A stretch of 64,000 bases of DNA from Acanthornis magna (taxonomy: Eukaryota > Chordata > Aves > Passeriformes > Acanthizidae), in assembly GCA_036785705.1 (NCBI GenBank), contig JAWUZG010001081.1, positions 1-64,000 on the forward strand, given 5' to 3'. The position numbers and the translations under genes are program-made. Every line of letters starts with the position of its first letter. The first letter of the stretch is position 1. A model generated the notes under the pieces. It worked only from the letters and a program-made list of their open reading frames with translations. It did no database searches and was not told the origin of the DNA. Positions 10,381 to 24,217 of this stretch are shown here, piece after piece.

Positions 10381-13300
10381 CTTTGGCAGCCTGGAGATGG
10401 CTGGAGTGTGGCCAGGGGGCAAGTGTGAGTGTCAGGGACTTGCCAGGTCTTGAGGAGGATGGAGGGTGCAGGGATGTCCCCATGGAGCCCCTGTGAGTGC
10501 CTGTGAGCTGGCGGCACTTTAGCAGCGTGAGACTGGTGGGCTGTGAGCCCTGAGAGGCTGTTGAAGGCCGTGATCTCGGTGCAGAGAGGTTTGTCAAATG
10601 GGAGACTCGTGGGATGTCCGTATGGAGCTGCTGGGGTTGTGTGTGCCCTCAGTGTTCTTGAGGAGCCTCGAGAGCCCTGGGATGGCCCCGTGGAAGCGCA
10701 GGGAGTGGCTGTGACACAGCAGCGGTGCCTGATGTGATGAAAGGGCCCTGGGATGTCAGCTTGGAATGGCTGTGAGTGCCTGAGAGCACAGGTCTGTCTC
10801 TCATGGCCGGAGAGCTGTGGCAGGTGCCCATGGTAGGTGTGTGAGTGCAGGTGAGCTCAGGGCTCTGCAGAAGGCTGTAGGCCTGTGGGCTGTGAGGCTG
10901 GAAGGCCTGGGAGTGCTTTTGAGCGGAGTGCTGTGTAGCAGTCGGGAGCCGCCTGGGAGGTTGTAGCAGGATGCTTTGGGCTGGCTGCTTTGCCTTGGAA
11001 CGTGGTGCAGGCACTTGGAGCATGTGCTATTTGCAAATGTCTCCAGGTGTCTTTCAGAGGGCCAGCGTGTGTTGTTTTGGTGTTGAATTCTGCTGAAAGT
11101 CCTTCTGGCAAGGAAGCCTGCATGAAGGTGCTGCTAGTGAGGCAAAGATTTGGCAGATGAGCTGCTGCTGGGAGTTGCAGGCGTCTGCCTGACAGTCAGT
11201 CCCTTGAGAGTGTCAATGTGCAGTCAGTCCCCTTTCCTAGGGGAGGTTTTTCTAGCGTGTTCCTCCTTGGAGTGTGTGAGGGCTCGTGCTGGGGAAGTGG
11301 ACACCAGCAAGGGCACTCTTGGTGGTGAAGGGAGAGAGAGCTGCCCAGGAGTGTTGGTGTGGTGAGTTCCATGGAGCTCTACTTGGGAATTGGGTTTTTT
11401 TGCTTGCTGTAAGATATGACTGCTTTCCTATTGTTTTCATCGAGTGCACTCCATTGTAGTCTGTGTAGCCTCCCAGGAGCAGGTTTAGCTTTTCTATGGA
11501 GTGGTCAGTAATTGGGATTGAGTTGTTTGTGTTGAATCATTTGTGTTAGGGAAGACCTGCTTTTCTAGGAATAGATCAGATGGGCCATTTGTAAGTGCTG
11601 CGGGACAGAGTTACTTAAAGCAGGGACAGTGTGAGGCTGGGATTGGATGCAGCCGCCGCCAAGGCTCGTGTCTCTGAGAAGGAGTTGAGAAAGCCAAGGG
11701 CTGCTCTCTGGCCCTCGTGACTCAGTGGCCAGGCTGCTCTGGGAGGCTTTGTGTGAATCTGCCAGCACAGCAGCGAGAGATGTCCCCGAGGAGCTTGTGT
11801 GAGTGCAGGTGAGATCAGAGCTCTTGAGCAGCCTGGAGAGCCTGGGGATGTGGCCATGGAGCCGCCAGGATATCTGGTGACCTCGGGGTTCCTATGAGCA
11901 GAGGGAGCACTAAGATGTGCCCATGGCACCTGTGTAAGTGCCTGTGGCTGAAGGCCTCTTTTGCAGCCTGGAGAGCCTTGGCATGTGGCCATGAAGCCAC
12001 AGTGCGTGTCTGTGACATCAGAGCGCTTTGGCAGCATGGAAAGGCCTGGAATGGCTGCAGGGGCCAGAGGTGAGTGCCTGTGACATCAGAGCTGTCCAGC
12101 AGCAGGGAGAGGGAGGGAATGTCACAGGCGATGCCCTGTGAGTTGCTGTGCCAGCGTGGCTCCTTAGCAGCGTGCAGATTGCCGGGATGTTACCCTTGAG
12201 GCCCTGGCATTGCCCTTGTCGTGTGTGTTCTTTAGGAACATAGAGAGAGCCATGGCATGTCCCCCTGGAAGTGCAGGGAGTGGCAGTTGCAAAAGAGCTC
12301 CTTAGCACTTAGAGACAGGTGGGATGTCCCCATGGAGGCACTGTGAGAGCCCGTGACCTCAGAGGTCTTTGGAAGGTGAGAGAGCCGCGGGATGCCATGG
12401 GATGTGAGCATGGGGAGCCTGTGGGCAGGTGTGATCTCCCTGCTTGTGCTGGTGCATCCCCCCCTGGCCTTTTTTCAGGCTGCAGCATGATATGAGCAAT
12501 GGTGCTGAGGCCTTGGCCTTGAGGAAGGCAGCGGGGCTGAGGTGCTGTGGAGCTTCTGAGAAAGGCTGTGTGCTGCCAGGAAGTGCTGTGTTCTAAGGTG
12601 CTCCTGCTTTTTTTGCCTGTTGAACAGACTTTGAAATTAGTTTTTGCCTGGATGGCATCACATTGGTGTTGTCCCGCGTTCAGGGAAAGCTGCCGATGAG
12701 AAGTGGGGCCAGGCTGAAGGCTTGTTGTGACGAAAGGCCATGCCTTGGGGCCCTGTAAGCAGGGGTGCCAAAGGAGGCCCTGGCAGCTGTGCTGGGCCGC
12801 AGCAGCGGTGAGCAGCAAAGTGCCTGTGCGTGGGGCCTCTGCCAGCCGGCAACTGTCCCGTTTGCTGCACTCGGGGGATGCGCGAAGGAGCACGGCTCCT
12901 GGGCCCCCCATCCTGCCGCTCCCGGAGGCCTCAGCCTTTGGCCGCTGAGAAGATGGCAAGGCACGTGAGAGGAGTATTTCAGTAGCTTGGAGGGGAATTT
13001 TGCCTCGTAGAGCCTCTTTGTGTGCTTGTGGGAGTGCAGGTGTGCATGCGCTGTCTGCAATGTGGGAGAGGGGCTGCTCTGGTGGATTCAGAAGTGCTTT
13101 AGGTTTGTGCCTAAGTTAGGTCTCGAAGTTCCTGCAGTGCTATGGTAAGGGCTGTGTGGATCCTTTGCTGAGGTCTTGGGTTTCAGCTCAGTTCTAAGTG
13201 AAGTGTTGTGTAGTTGAAGTCCAGTTCAGTTGCAATGCCCTTAAGTGCTGTTGCTGCCCTAAGTTGTTGATTTGAATTTGGATTATCAAGTGAAATGTTG

Positions 13301-13838
13301 CTCAAGTTGAAGTGCTCCTAAGGGAAGTGCTCTTGAGCCTTTGAGCCATGTTCTTCTTATCCTGAGCCTTTGTCTTCTTTAGAGACACAGCCTCACACAC
13401 ACGGACAGACAGACAGACATAGATAATTTGGGTTTGATTTCATTTTGGATTGATTGACTCTGGATTTTTGTTTGTTGCTTTTCCTCGCTGTGCTTTGAGC
13501 ATGGTGTAAGTAGTAGAGTGAAGCTTGGCAAGGAAGCTTGTCCTGCTGTGGCTTTTCCATGAATTCTTTCTTTGCCGATAGTTTTCCTATGATTCTTGGA
13601 GTGATGTGCAAGTGCCTGTGCCATCACATGTCTTTAGCAGCGTGGAGCCACCTGGGATGTCAGCAGCGAGGTGCTGTGAGTGAGTGCCTGTGACACCAGG
13701 GCTTCTGGGCAGCATGCGGACTCGTGGCGTGTGCCTATGGCTGTCCTGGGACGGCCTGTGAGCTCAGTGTTCTTTTGAAAGCTGGATAGCTGTGGCGTGT
13801 CCCCAGGGAGTTCTGTGACAAGATGTGACCTCGTGGCT
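10381..13838 (+). repeat. Unit 4 (A/C hybrid), 3458 bp
   Basis: Hybrid copy. Up to offset about 1872 (A12252) it matches units 1-3 (G165, T602, accagc, ccatgg). From about 12310 onward (cacttagagac, C2238, A2473) it matches type C. Private changes at 10518 and 10629. It shares C3079 and A3335 (A13714) with units 10 and 11 only. Confidence 0.97.
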
Positions 13839-16800
13839 CTTTGGCAGCCTGGAGATGGCTGGAGTGTGGCCAGGGGGCAAGTGTGAGTGTCAGGGACTTG
13901 CCAGCTCTTGAGGAGGATGGAGGGTGTAGGGATGTCCCCATGGAGCCCCTGTGAGTGCCTGTGAGCTGGCGGCACCTTAGCAGCGTGAGACTGGTGGGCT
14001 GTCAGCCCTGAGAGGCTGTTGAAGGCCGTGATCTCGGTGCAGAGAGGTTTGTCAAATGGGAGACTCGTGGGATGTCCGTATGGAGCCGCTGGGGTTGTGT
14101 GTGCCCTCAGTGTTCTTGAGGAGCCTCGAGAGCCCTGGGATGGCCCCGTGGAAGCGCAGGGAGTGGCTGTGACACAGCAGCGGTGCCTGATGTGATGAAA
14201 GGGCCCTGGGATGTCAGCTTGGAATGGCTGTGAGTGCCTGAGAGCACAGGTCTGTCTCTCATGGCCGGAGAGCTGTGGCAGGTGCCCATGGTAGGTGTGT
14301 GAGTGCAGGTGAGCTCAGGGCTCTGCAGAAGGCTGTAGGCCTGTGGGCTGTGAGGCTGGAAGGCCTGGGAGTGCTTTTGAGCGGAGTGCTGTGTAGCAGT
14401 CGGGAGCCGCCTGGGAGGTTGTAGCAGGATGCTTTGGGCCGGCTGCTTTGCCTTGGAACGTGGTGCAGGCACTTGGAGCATGTGCTATTTGCAAATGTCT
14501 CCAGGTGTCTTTCAGAGGGCCAGCGTGTGTTGTTTTGGTGTTGAATTCTGCTGAAAGTCGTTCTGGCAAGGAAGCCTGCATGAAGGTGCTGCTAGTGAGG
14601 CAAAGATTTGGCAGATGAGCTGCTGCTGGGAGTTGCAGGCGTCTGCCTGACAGTCAGTCCCTTGAGAATGTCAATGTGCAGTCAGTCCCCTTTCCTAGGG
14701 GAGGTTTTTCTAGCGTGTTCCTCCTTGGAGTGTGTGAGGGCTCGTGCTGGGGAAGTGGACAGCAAGCAAGGGCACTCTTGGTGGTGAAGGGAGAGAGAGC
14801 TGCCCAGGAGTGTTGGTGTGGTGAGTTCCATGGAGCTCTACTTGGGAATTGGGTTTTTTTGCTTGCTGTAAGATATGACTGCTTTCCTATTGTTTTCATC
14901 GAGTGCACTCCATTGTAGTCTGTGTAGCCTCCCAGGAGCAGGTTTAGCTTTTCTATGGAGTGGTCAGTAATTGGGATTGAGTTGTTTGTGTTGAATCATT
15001 TGTGTTAGGGAAGACCTGCTTTTCTAGGAATAGATCAGATGGGCCATTTGTAAGTGCTGCGGGACAGAGTTACTTAAAGCAGGGACAGTGTGAGGCTGGG
15101 ATTGGATGCAGCCGCCGCCAAGGCTCGTGTCTCTGAGAAGGAGTTGAGAAAGCCAAGGGCTGCTCTCTGGCCCTCGTGACTCAGTGGCCAGGCTGCTCTG
15201 GGAGGCTTTGTGTGAATCTGCCAGCACAGCAGCGAGAGATGTCCCCGAGGAGCTTGTGTGAGTGCAGGTGAGATCAGAGCTCTTGAGCAGCCTGGAGAGC
15301 CTGGGGATGTGGCCATGGAGCCGCCAGGATATCTGGTGACCTCGGGGTTCCTATGAGCAGAGGGAGCACTAAGATGTGCCCATGGCACCTGTGTAAGTGC
15401 CTGTGGCTGAAGGCCTCTTTTGCAGCCTGGAGAGCCTTGGCATGTGGCCATGAAGCCACAGTGCGTGTCTGTGACATCAGAGCGCTTTGGCAGCATGGAA
15501 AGGCCTGGAATGGCTGCAGGGGCCAGAGGTGAGTGCCTGTGACATCACAGCTGTCCAGCAGCAGGGAGAGGGAGGGAATGTCACAGGCGATGCCCTGTGA
15601 GTTGCTGTGACAGCGTGGCTCCTTAGCAGCGTGCAGATTGCCGGGATGTTACCCTTGAGGCCCTGGCATTGCCCTTGTCGTGTGTGTTCTTTAGGAAGAT
15701 AGAGAGAGCCGTGGCATGTCCCCCTGGAAGTGCAGGGAGTGGCAGTTGCAAAAGAGCTCCTTAGCACTTAGAGACAGGTGGGATGTCCCCATGGAGGCAC
15801 TGTGAGAGCCCGTGACCTCAGAGGTCTTTGGAAGGTGAGAGAGCCGCGGGATGCCATGGGATGTGAGCATGGGGAGCCTGTGGGCAGGTGTGATCTCCCT
15901 GCTTGTGCTGGTGCATCCCCCCCTGGCCTTTTTTCAGGCTGCAGCATGATATGAGCAATGGTGCTGAGGCCTTGGCCTTGAGGAAGGCAGCGGGGCTGAG
16001 GTGCTGTGGAGCTTCTGAGAAATGCTGTGTGCTGCCAGGAAGTGCTGTGTTCTAAGGTGCTCCTGCTTTTTTTGCCTGTTGAACAGACTTTGAAATTAGT
16101 TTTTGCCTGGATGGCATCACATTGGTGTTGTCCCGCGTTCAGGGAAAGCTGCCGATGAGAAGTGGGGCCAGGCTGAAGGCTTGTTGTGACGAAAGGCCAT
16201 GCCTTGGGGCCCTGTAAGCAGGGGTGCCAAAGGAGGCCCTGGCAGCTGTGCTGGGCCGCAGCAGCGGTGAGCAGCAAAGTGCCTGTGCGTGGGGCCTCTG
16301 CCAGCCGGCAACTGTCCCGTTTGCTGCACTCGGGGGATGCGCGAAGGAGCACGGCTCCTGGGCCCCCCATCCTGCCGCTCCCGGAGGCCTCAGCCTTTGG
16401 CCGCTGAGAAGATGGCAAGGCACGTGAGAGGAGTATTTCAGTAGCTTGGAGGGGAATTTTGCCTCGTAGAGCCTCTTTGTGTGCTTGTGGGAGTGCAGGT
16501 GTGCATGCGCTGTCTGCAATGTGGGAGAGGGGCTGCTCTGGTGGATTCAGAAGTGCTTTAGGTTTGTGCCTAAGTTAGGTCTCGAAGTTCCTGCAGTGCT
16601 ATGGTAAGGGCTGTGTGGATCCTTTGCTGAGGTCTTGGGTTTCAGCTCAGTTCTAAGTGAAGTGTTGTGTAGTTGAAGTCCAGTTCAGTTGCAATGCCCT
16701 TAAGTGCTGTTGCTGCCCTAAGTTGTTGATTTGAATTTGGATTATCAAGTGAAATGTTGCTCAAGTTGAAGTGCTCCTAAGGGAAGTGCTCTTGAGCCTT

Positions 16801-17297
16801 TGAGCCATGTTCTTCTTATCCTGAGCCTTTGTCTTCTTTAGAGACACAGCCTCACACACACGGACAGACAGACAGACATAGATAATTTGGGTTTGATTTC
16901 ATTTTGGATTGATTGAGTCTGGATTTTTGTTTGTTGCTTTTCCTCGCTGTGCTTTGAGCATGGTGTAAGTAGTAGAGTGAAGCTTGGCAAGGAAGCTTGT
17001 CCTGCTGTGGCTTTTCCATGAATTCTTTCTTTGCCGATAGTTTTCCTATGATTCTTGGAGTGATGTGCAAGTGCCTGTGCCATCACATGTCTTTAGCAGC
17101 GTGGAGCCACCTGGGATGTCAGCAGCGAGGTGCTGTGAGTGAGTGCCTGTGACACCAGGGCTTCTGGGCAGCGTGCGGACTCGTGGCGTGTGCCTATGGC
17201 TGTCCTGGGACGGCCTGTGAGCTCAGTGTTCTTTTGAAAGCTGGATAGCTGTGGCGTGTCCCCAGGGAGTTCTGTGACAAGATGTGACCTCGTGGCT
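13839..17297 (+). repeat. Unit 5 (type C), 3459 bp
   Basis: First copy with the set carried by most units to its right: C165, agcaagc near 924, gtgacag at 1771, ccgtgg at 1872. It has C at offset 67 (gccagctct), shared only with unit 18. Core is type C (T2185, G2209, C2238, A2473), without the extra C near the end. Confidence 0.97.
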
Positions 17298-20200
17298 CTT
17301 TGGCAGCCTGGAGATGGCTGGAGTGTGGCCAGGGGGCAAGTGTGAGTGTCAGGGACTTGCCAGGTCTTGAGGAGGATGGAGGGTGTAGGGATGTCCCCAT
17401 GGAGCCCCTGTGAGTGCCTGTGAGCTGGCGGCACCTTAGCAGCGTGAGACTGGTGGGCTGTCAGCCCTGAGAGGCTGTTGAAGGCCGTGATCTCGGTGCA
17501 GAGAGGTTTGTCAAATGGGAGACTCGTGGGATGTCCGTATGGAGCCGCTGGGGTTGTGTGTGCCCTCAGTGTTCTTGAGGAGCCTCGAGAGCCCTGGGAT
17601 GGCCCCGTGGAAGCGCAGGGAGTGGCTGTGACACAGCAGCGGTGCCTGATGTGATGAAAGGGCCCTGGGATGTCAGCTTGGAATGGCTGTGAGTGCCTGA
17701 GAGCACAGGTCTGTCTCTCATGGCCGGAGAGCTGTGGCAGGTGCCCATGGTAGGTGTGTGAGTGCAGGTGAGCTCAGGGCTCTGCAGAAGGCTGTAGGCC
17801 TGTGGGCTGTGAGGCTGGAAGGCCTGGGAGTGCTTTTGAGCGGAGTGCTGTGTAGCAGTCGGGAGCCGCCTGGGAGGTTGTAGCAGGATGCTTTGGGCCG
17901 GCTGCTTTGCCTTGGAACGTGGTGCAGGCACTTGGAGCATGTGCTATTTGCAAATGTCTCCAGGTGTCTTTCAGAGGGCCAGCGTGTGTTGTTTTGGTGT
18001 TGAATTCTGCTGAAAGTCCTTCTGGCAAGGAAGCCTGCATGAAGGTGCTGCTAGTGAGGCAAAGATTTGGCAGATGAGGTGCTGCCGGGAGTTGCAGGCG
18101 TCTGCCTGACAGTCAGTCCCTTGAGAGTGTCAATGTGCAGTCAGTGCCCTTTCCTAGGGGAGGTTTTTCTAGCGTGTTCCTCCTTGGAGTGTGTGAGGGC
18201 TCGTGCTGGGGAAGTGGACAGCAAGCAAGGGCACTCTTGGTGGTGAAGGGAGAGAGAGCTGCCCAGGAGTGTTGGTGTGGTGAGTTCCATGGAGCTCTAC
18301 TTGGGAATTGGGTTTTTTTGCTTGCTGTAAGATATGACTGCTTTCCTATTGTTTTCATCGAGTGCACTCCATTGTAGTCTGTGTAGCCTCCCAGGAGCAG
18401 GTTTAGCTTTTCTATGGAGTGGTCAGTAATTGGGATTGAGTTGTTTGTGTTGAATCATTTGTGTTAGGGAAGACCTGCTTTTCTAGGAATAGATCAGATG
18501 GGCCATTTGTAAGTGCTGCGGGACAGAGTTACTTAAAGCAGGGACAGTGTGAGGCTGGGATTGGATGCAGCCGCCGCCAAGGCTCGTGTCTCTGAGAAGG
18601 AGTTGAGAAAGCCAAGGGCTGCTCTCTGGCCCTCGTGACTCAGTGGCCAGGCTGCTCTGGGAGGCTTTGTGTGAATCTGCCAGCACAGCAGCGAGAGATG
18701 TCCCCGAGGAGCTTGTGTGAGTGCAGGTGAGATCAGAGCTCTTGAGCAGCCTGGAGAGCCTGGGGATGTGGCCATGGAGCCGCCAGGATATCTGGTGACC
18801 TCGGGGTTCCTATGAGCAGAGGGAGCACTAAGATGTGCCCATGGCACCTGTGTAAGTGCCTGTGGCTGAAGGCCTCTTTTGCAGCCTGGAGAGCCTTGGC
18901 ATGTGGCCATGAAGCCACAGTGCGTGTCTGTGACATCAGAGCGCTTTGGCAGCATGGAAAGGCCTGGAATGGCTGCAGGGGCCAGAGGTGAGTGCCTGTG
19001 ACATCACAGCTGTCCAGCAGCAGGGAGAGGGAGGGAATGTCACAGGCGATGCCCTGTGAGTTGCTGTGACAGCGTGGCTCCTTAGCAGCGTGCAGATTGC
19101 CGGGATGTTACCCTTGAGGCCCTGGCATTGCCCTTGTCGTGTGTGTTCTTTAGGAAGATAGAGAGAGCCGTGGCATGTCCCCCTGGAAGTGCAGGGAGTG
19201 GCAGTTGCAAAAGAGCTCCTTAGCACTTAGAGACAGGTGGGATGTCCCCATGGAGGCACTGTGAGAGCCCGTGACCTCAGAGGTCTTTGGAAGGTGAGAG
19301 AGCCGCGGGATGACATGGGATGTGAGCATGGGGAGCCTGTGGGCAGGTGTGATCTCCCTGCTTGTGCTGGTGCATCCCCCCCTGGCCTTTTTTCAGGCTG
19401 CAGCATGATATGAGCAATGGTGCTGAGGCCTTGGCCTTGAGGAAGGCAGCGGGGCTGAGGTGCTGTGGAGCTTCTGAGAAAGGCTGTGTGCTGCCAGGAA
19501 GTGCTTTGTTCTAAGGTGCTCCTGCTTTTTTTGCTTGTTGAACAGACTTTGAAATTAGTTTTTGCCTGGATGGCATCACATTGGTGTTGTCCCGCGTTCA
19601 GGGAAAGCTGCCGATGAGAAGTGGGGCCAGGCTGAAGGCTTGTTGTGACGAAAGGCCATGCCTTGGGGCCCTGTAAGCAGGGGTGCCAAAGGAGGCCCTG
19701 GCAGCTGTGCTGGGCCGCAGCAGCGGTGAGCAGCAAAGTGCCTGTGCGTGGGGCCTCTGCCAGCCGGCAGCTGTCCCGTTTGCTGCACTCGGGGGATGCG
19801 CGAAGGAGCACGGCTCCTGGGCCCCCCATCCTGCCGCTCCCGGAGGCCTCAGCCTTTGGCCGCTGAGAAGATGGCAAGGCACGTGAGAGGAGTATTTCAG
19901 TAGCTTGGAGGGGAATTTTGCCTCGTAGAGCCTCTTTGTGTGCTTGTGGGAGTGCAGGTGTGCATGCGCTGTCTGCAATGTGGGAGAGGGGCTGCTCTGG
20001 TGGATTCAGAAGTGCTTTAGGTTTGTGCCTAAGTTAGGTCTCGAAGTTCCTGCAGTGCTATGGTAAGGGCTGTGTGGATCCTTTGCTGAGGTCTTGGGTT
20101 TCAGCTCAGTTCTAAGTGAAGTGTTGTGTAGTTGAAGTCCAGTTCAGTTGCAATGCCCTTAAGTGCTGTTGCTGCCCTAAGTTGTTGATTTGAATTTGGA

Positions 20201-20757
20201 TTATCAAGTGAAATGTTGCTCAAGTTGAAGTGCTCCTAAGGGAAGTGCTCTTGAGCCTTTGAGCCATGTTCTTCTTATCCTGAGCCTTTGTCTTCTTTAG
20301 AGACACAGCCTCACACATACGGACAGACAGACAGACATAGATAATTTGGGTTTGATTTCATTTTGGATTGATTGAGTCTGGATTTTTGTTTGTTGCTTTT
20401 CCTCGCTGTGCTTTGAGCATGGTGTAAGTAGTAGAGTGAAGCTTGGCAAGGAAGCTTGTCCTGCTGTGGCTTTTCCATGAATTCTTTCTTTGCCGATAGT
20501 TTTCCTATGATTCTTGGAGTGATGTGCAAGTGCCTGTGCCATCACATGTCTTTAGCAGCGTGGAGCCACCTGGGATGTCAGCAGCGAGGTGCTGTGAGTG
20601 AGTGCCTGTGACACCAGGGCTTCTGGGCAGCGTGCGGACTCGTGGCGTGTGCCTATGGCTGTCCTGGGACGGCCTGTGAGCTCAGTGTTCTTTTGAAAGC
20701 TGGATAGCTGTGGCGTGTCCCCAGGGAGTTCCTGTGACAAGATGTGACCTCGTGGCT
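17298..20757 (+). repeat. Unit 6 (type B), 3460 bp
   Basis: Type B core (T2209, T2238). With unit 7 it shares G782 (gaggtgctgcc), G849 (cagtgccc) and C722; A2016 (gatgacatgg) is shared with units 7 and 9. It is identical to unit 7 at every marker I tabulated, suggesting a very recent duplication. Confidence 0.97.
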
Positions 20758-23700
20758 CTTTGGCAGCCTGGAGATGGCTGGAGTGTGGCCAGGGGGCAAG
20801 TGTGAGTGTCAGGGACTTGCCAGGTCTTGAGGAGGATGGAGGGTGTAGGGATGTCCCCATGGAGCCCCTGTGAGTGCCTGTGAGCTGGCGGCACCTTAGC
20901 AGCGTGAGACTGGTGGGCTGTCAGCCCTGAGAGGCTGTTGAAGGCCGTGATCTCGGTGCAGAGAGGTTTGTCAAATGGGAGACTCGTGGGATGTCCGTAT
21001 GGAGCCGCTGGGGTTGTGTGTGCCCTCAGTGTTCTTGAGGAGCCTCGAGAGCCCTGGGATGGCCCCGTGGAAGCGCAGGGAGTGGCTGTGACACAGCAGC
21101 GGTGCCTGATGTGATGAAAGGGCCCTGGGATGTCAGCTTGGAATGGCTGTGAGTGCCTGAGAGCACAGGTCTGTCTCTCATGGCCGGAGAGCTGTGGCAG
21201 GTGCCCATGGTAGGTGTGTGAGTGCAGGTGAGCTCAGGGCTCTGCAGAAGGCTGTAGGCCTGTGGGCTGTGAGGCTGGAAGGCCTGGGAGTGCTTTTGAG
21301 CGGAGTGCTGTGTAGCAGTCGGGAGCCGCCTGGGAGGTTGTAGCAGGATGCTTTGGGCCGGCTGCTTTGCCTTGGAACGTGGTGCAGGCACTTGGAGCAT
21401 GTGCTATTTGCAAATGTCTCCAGGTGTCTTTCAGAGGGCCAGCGTGTGTTGTTTTGGTGTTGAATTCTGCTGAAAGTCCTTCTGGCAAGGAAGCCTGCAT
21501 GAAGGTGCTGCTAGTGAGGCAAAGATTTGGCAGATGAGGTGCTGCCGGGAGTTGCAGGCGTCTGCCTGACAGTCAGTCCCTTGAGAGTGTCAATGTGCAG
21601 TCAGTGCCCTTTCCTAGGGGAGGTTTTTCTAGCGTGTTCCTCCTTGGAGTGTGTGAGGGCTCGTGCTGGGGAAGTGGACAGCAAGCAAGGGCACTCTTGG
21701 TGGTGAAGGGAGAGAGAGCTGCCCAGGAGTGTTGGTGTGGTGAGTTCCATGGAGCTCTACTTGGGAATTGGGTTTTTTTGCTTGCTGTAAGATATGACTG
21801 CTTTCCTATTGTTTTCATCGAGTGCACTCCATTGTAGTCTGTGTAGCCTCCCAGGAGCAGGTTTAGCTTTTCTATGGAGTGGTCAGTAATTGGGATTGAG
21901 TTGTTTGTGTTGAATCATTTGTGTTAGGGAAGACCTGCTTTTCTAGGAATAGATCAGATGGGCCATTTGTAAGTGCTGCGGGACAGAGTTACTTAAAGCA
22001 GGGACAGTGTGAGGCTGGGATTGGATGCAGCCGCCGCCAAGGCTCGTGTCTCTGAGAAGGAGTTGAGAAAGCCAAGGGCTGCTCTCTGGCCCTCGTGACT
22101 CAGTGGCCAGGCTGCTCTGGGAGGCTTTGTGTGAATCTGCCAGCACAGCAGCGAGAGATGTCCCCGAGGAGCTTGTGTGAGTGCAGGTGAGATCAGAGCT
22201 CTTGAGCAGCCTGGAGAGCCTGGGGATGTGGCCATGGAGCCGCCAGGATATCTGGTGACCTCGGGGTTCCTATGAGCAGAGGGAGCACTAAGATGTGCCC
22301 ATGGCACCTGTGTAAGTGCCTGTGGCTGAAGGCCTCTTTTGCAGCCTGGAGAGCCTTGGCATGTGGCCATGAAGCCACAGTGCGTGTCTGTGACATCAGA
22401 GCGCTTTGGCAGCATGGAAAGGCCTGGAATGGCTGCAGGGGCCAGAGGTGAGTGCCTGTGACATCACAGCTGTCCAGCAGCAGGGAGAGGGAGGGAATGT
22501 CACAGGCGATGCCCTGTGAGTTGCTGTGACAGCGTGGCTCCTTAGCAGCGTGCAGATTGCCGGGATGTTACCCTTGAGGCCCTGGCATTGCCCTTGTCGT
22601 GTGTGTTCTTTAGGAAGATAGAGAGAGCCGTGGCATGTCCCCCTGGAAGTGCAGGGAGTGGCAGTTGCAAAAGAGCTCCTTAGCACTTAGAGACAGGTGG
22701 GATGTCCCCATGGAGGCACTGTGAGAGCCCGTGACCTCAGAGGTCTTTGGAAGGTGAGAGAGCCGCGGGATGACATGGGATGTGAGCATGGGGAGCCTGT
22801 GGGCAGGTGTGATCTCCCTGCTTGTGCTGGTGCATCCCCCCCTGGCCTTTTTTCAGGCTGCAGCATGATATGAGCAATGGTGCTGAGGCCTTGGCCTTGA
22901 GGAAGGCAGCGGGGCTGAGGTGCTGTGGAGCTTCTGAGAAAGGCTGTGTGCTGCCAGGAAGTGCTTTGTTCTAAGGTGCTCCTGCTTTTTTTGCTTGTTG
23001 AACAGACTTTGAAATTAGTTTTTGCCTGGATGGCATCACATTGGTGTTGTCCCGCGTTCAGGGAAAGCTGCCGATGAGAAGTGGGGCCAGGCTGAAGGCT
23101 TGTTGTGACGAAAGGCCATGCCTTGGGGCCCTGTAAGCAGGGGTGCCAAAGGAGGCCCTGGCAGCTGTGCTGGGCCGCAGCAGCGGTGAGCAGCAAAGTG
23201 CCTGTGCGTGGGGCCTCTGCCAGCCGGCAGCTGTCCCGTTTGCTGCACTCGGGGGATGCGCGAAGGAGCACGGCTCCTGGGCCCCCCATCCTGCCGCTCC
23301 CGGAGGCCTCAGCCTTTGGCCGCTGAGAAGATGGCAAGGCACGTGAGAGGAGTATTTCAGTAGCTTGGAGGGGAATTTTGCCTCGTAGAGCCTCTTTGTG
23401 TGCTTGTGGGAGTGCAGGTGTGCATGCGCTGTCTGCAATGTGGGAGAGGGGCTGCTCTGGTGGATTCAGAAGTGCTTTAGGTTTGTGCCTAAGTTAGGTC
23501 TCGAAGTTCCTGCAGTGCTATGGTAAGGGCTGTGTGGATCCTTTGCTGAGGTCTTGGGTTTCAGCTCAGTTCTAAGTGAAGTGTTGTGTAGTTGAAGTCC
23601 AGTTCAGTTGCAATGCCCTTAAGTGCTGTTGCTGCCCTAAGTTGTTGATTTGAATTTGGATTATCAAGTGAAATGTTGCTCAAGTTGAAGTGCTCCTAAG

Positions 23701-24217
23701 GGAAGTGCTCTTGAGCCTTTGAGCCATGTTCTTCTTATCCTGAGCCTTTGTCTTCTTTAGAGACACAGCCTCACACATACGGACAGACAGACAGACATAG
23801 ATAATTTGGGTTTGATTTCATTTTGGATTGATTGAGTCTGGATTTTTGTTTGTTGCTTTTCCTCGCTGTGCTTTGAGCATGGTGTAAGTAGTAGAGTGAA
23901 GCTTGGCAAGGAAGCTTGTCCTGCTGTGGCTTTTCCATGAATTCTTTCTTTGCCGATAGTTTTCCTATGATTCTTGGAGTGATGTGCAAGTGCCTGTGCC
24001 ATCACATGTCTTTAGCAGCGTGGAGCCACCTGGGATGTCAGCAGCGAGGTGCTGTGAGTGAGTGCCTGTGACACCAGGGCTTCTGGGCAGCGTGCGGACT
24101 CGTGGCGTGTGCCTATGGCTGTCCTGGGACGGCCTGTGAGCTCAGTGTTCTTTTGAAAGCTGGATAGCTGTGGCGTGTCCCCAGGGAGTTCCTGTGACAA
24201 GATGTGACCTCGTGGCT
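20758..24217 (+). repeat. Unit 7 (type B), 3460 bp
   Basis: Matches unit 6 at every tabulated marker, including the rare G782, G849 and A2016, and has the same 3460 bp length. Best candidate for the most recent single-unit duplication in the window. Confidence 0.97.
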
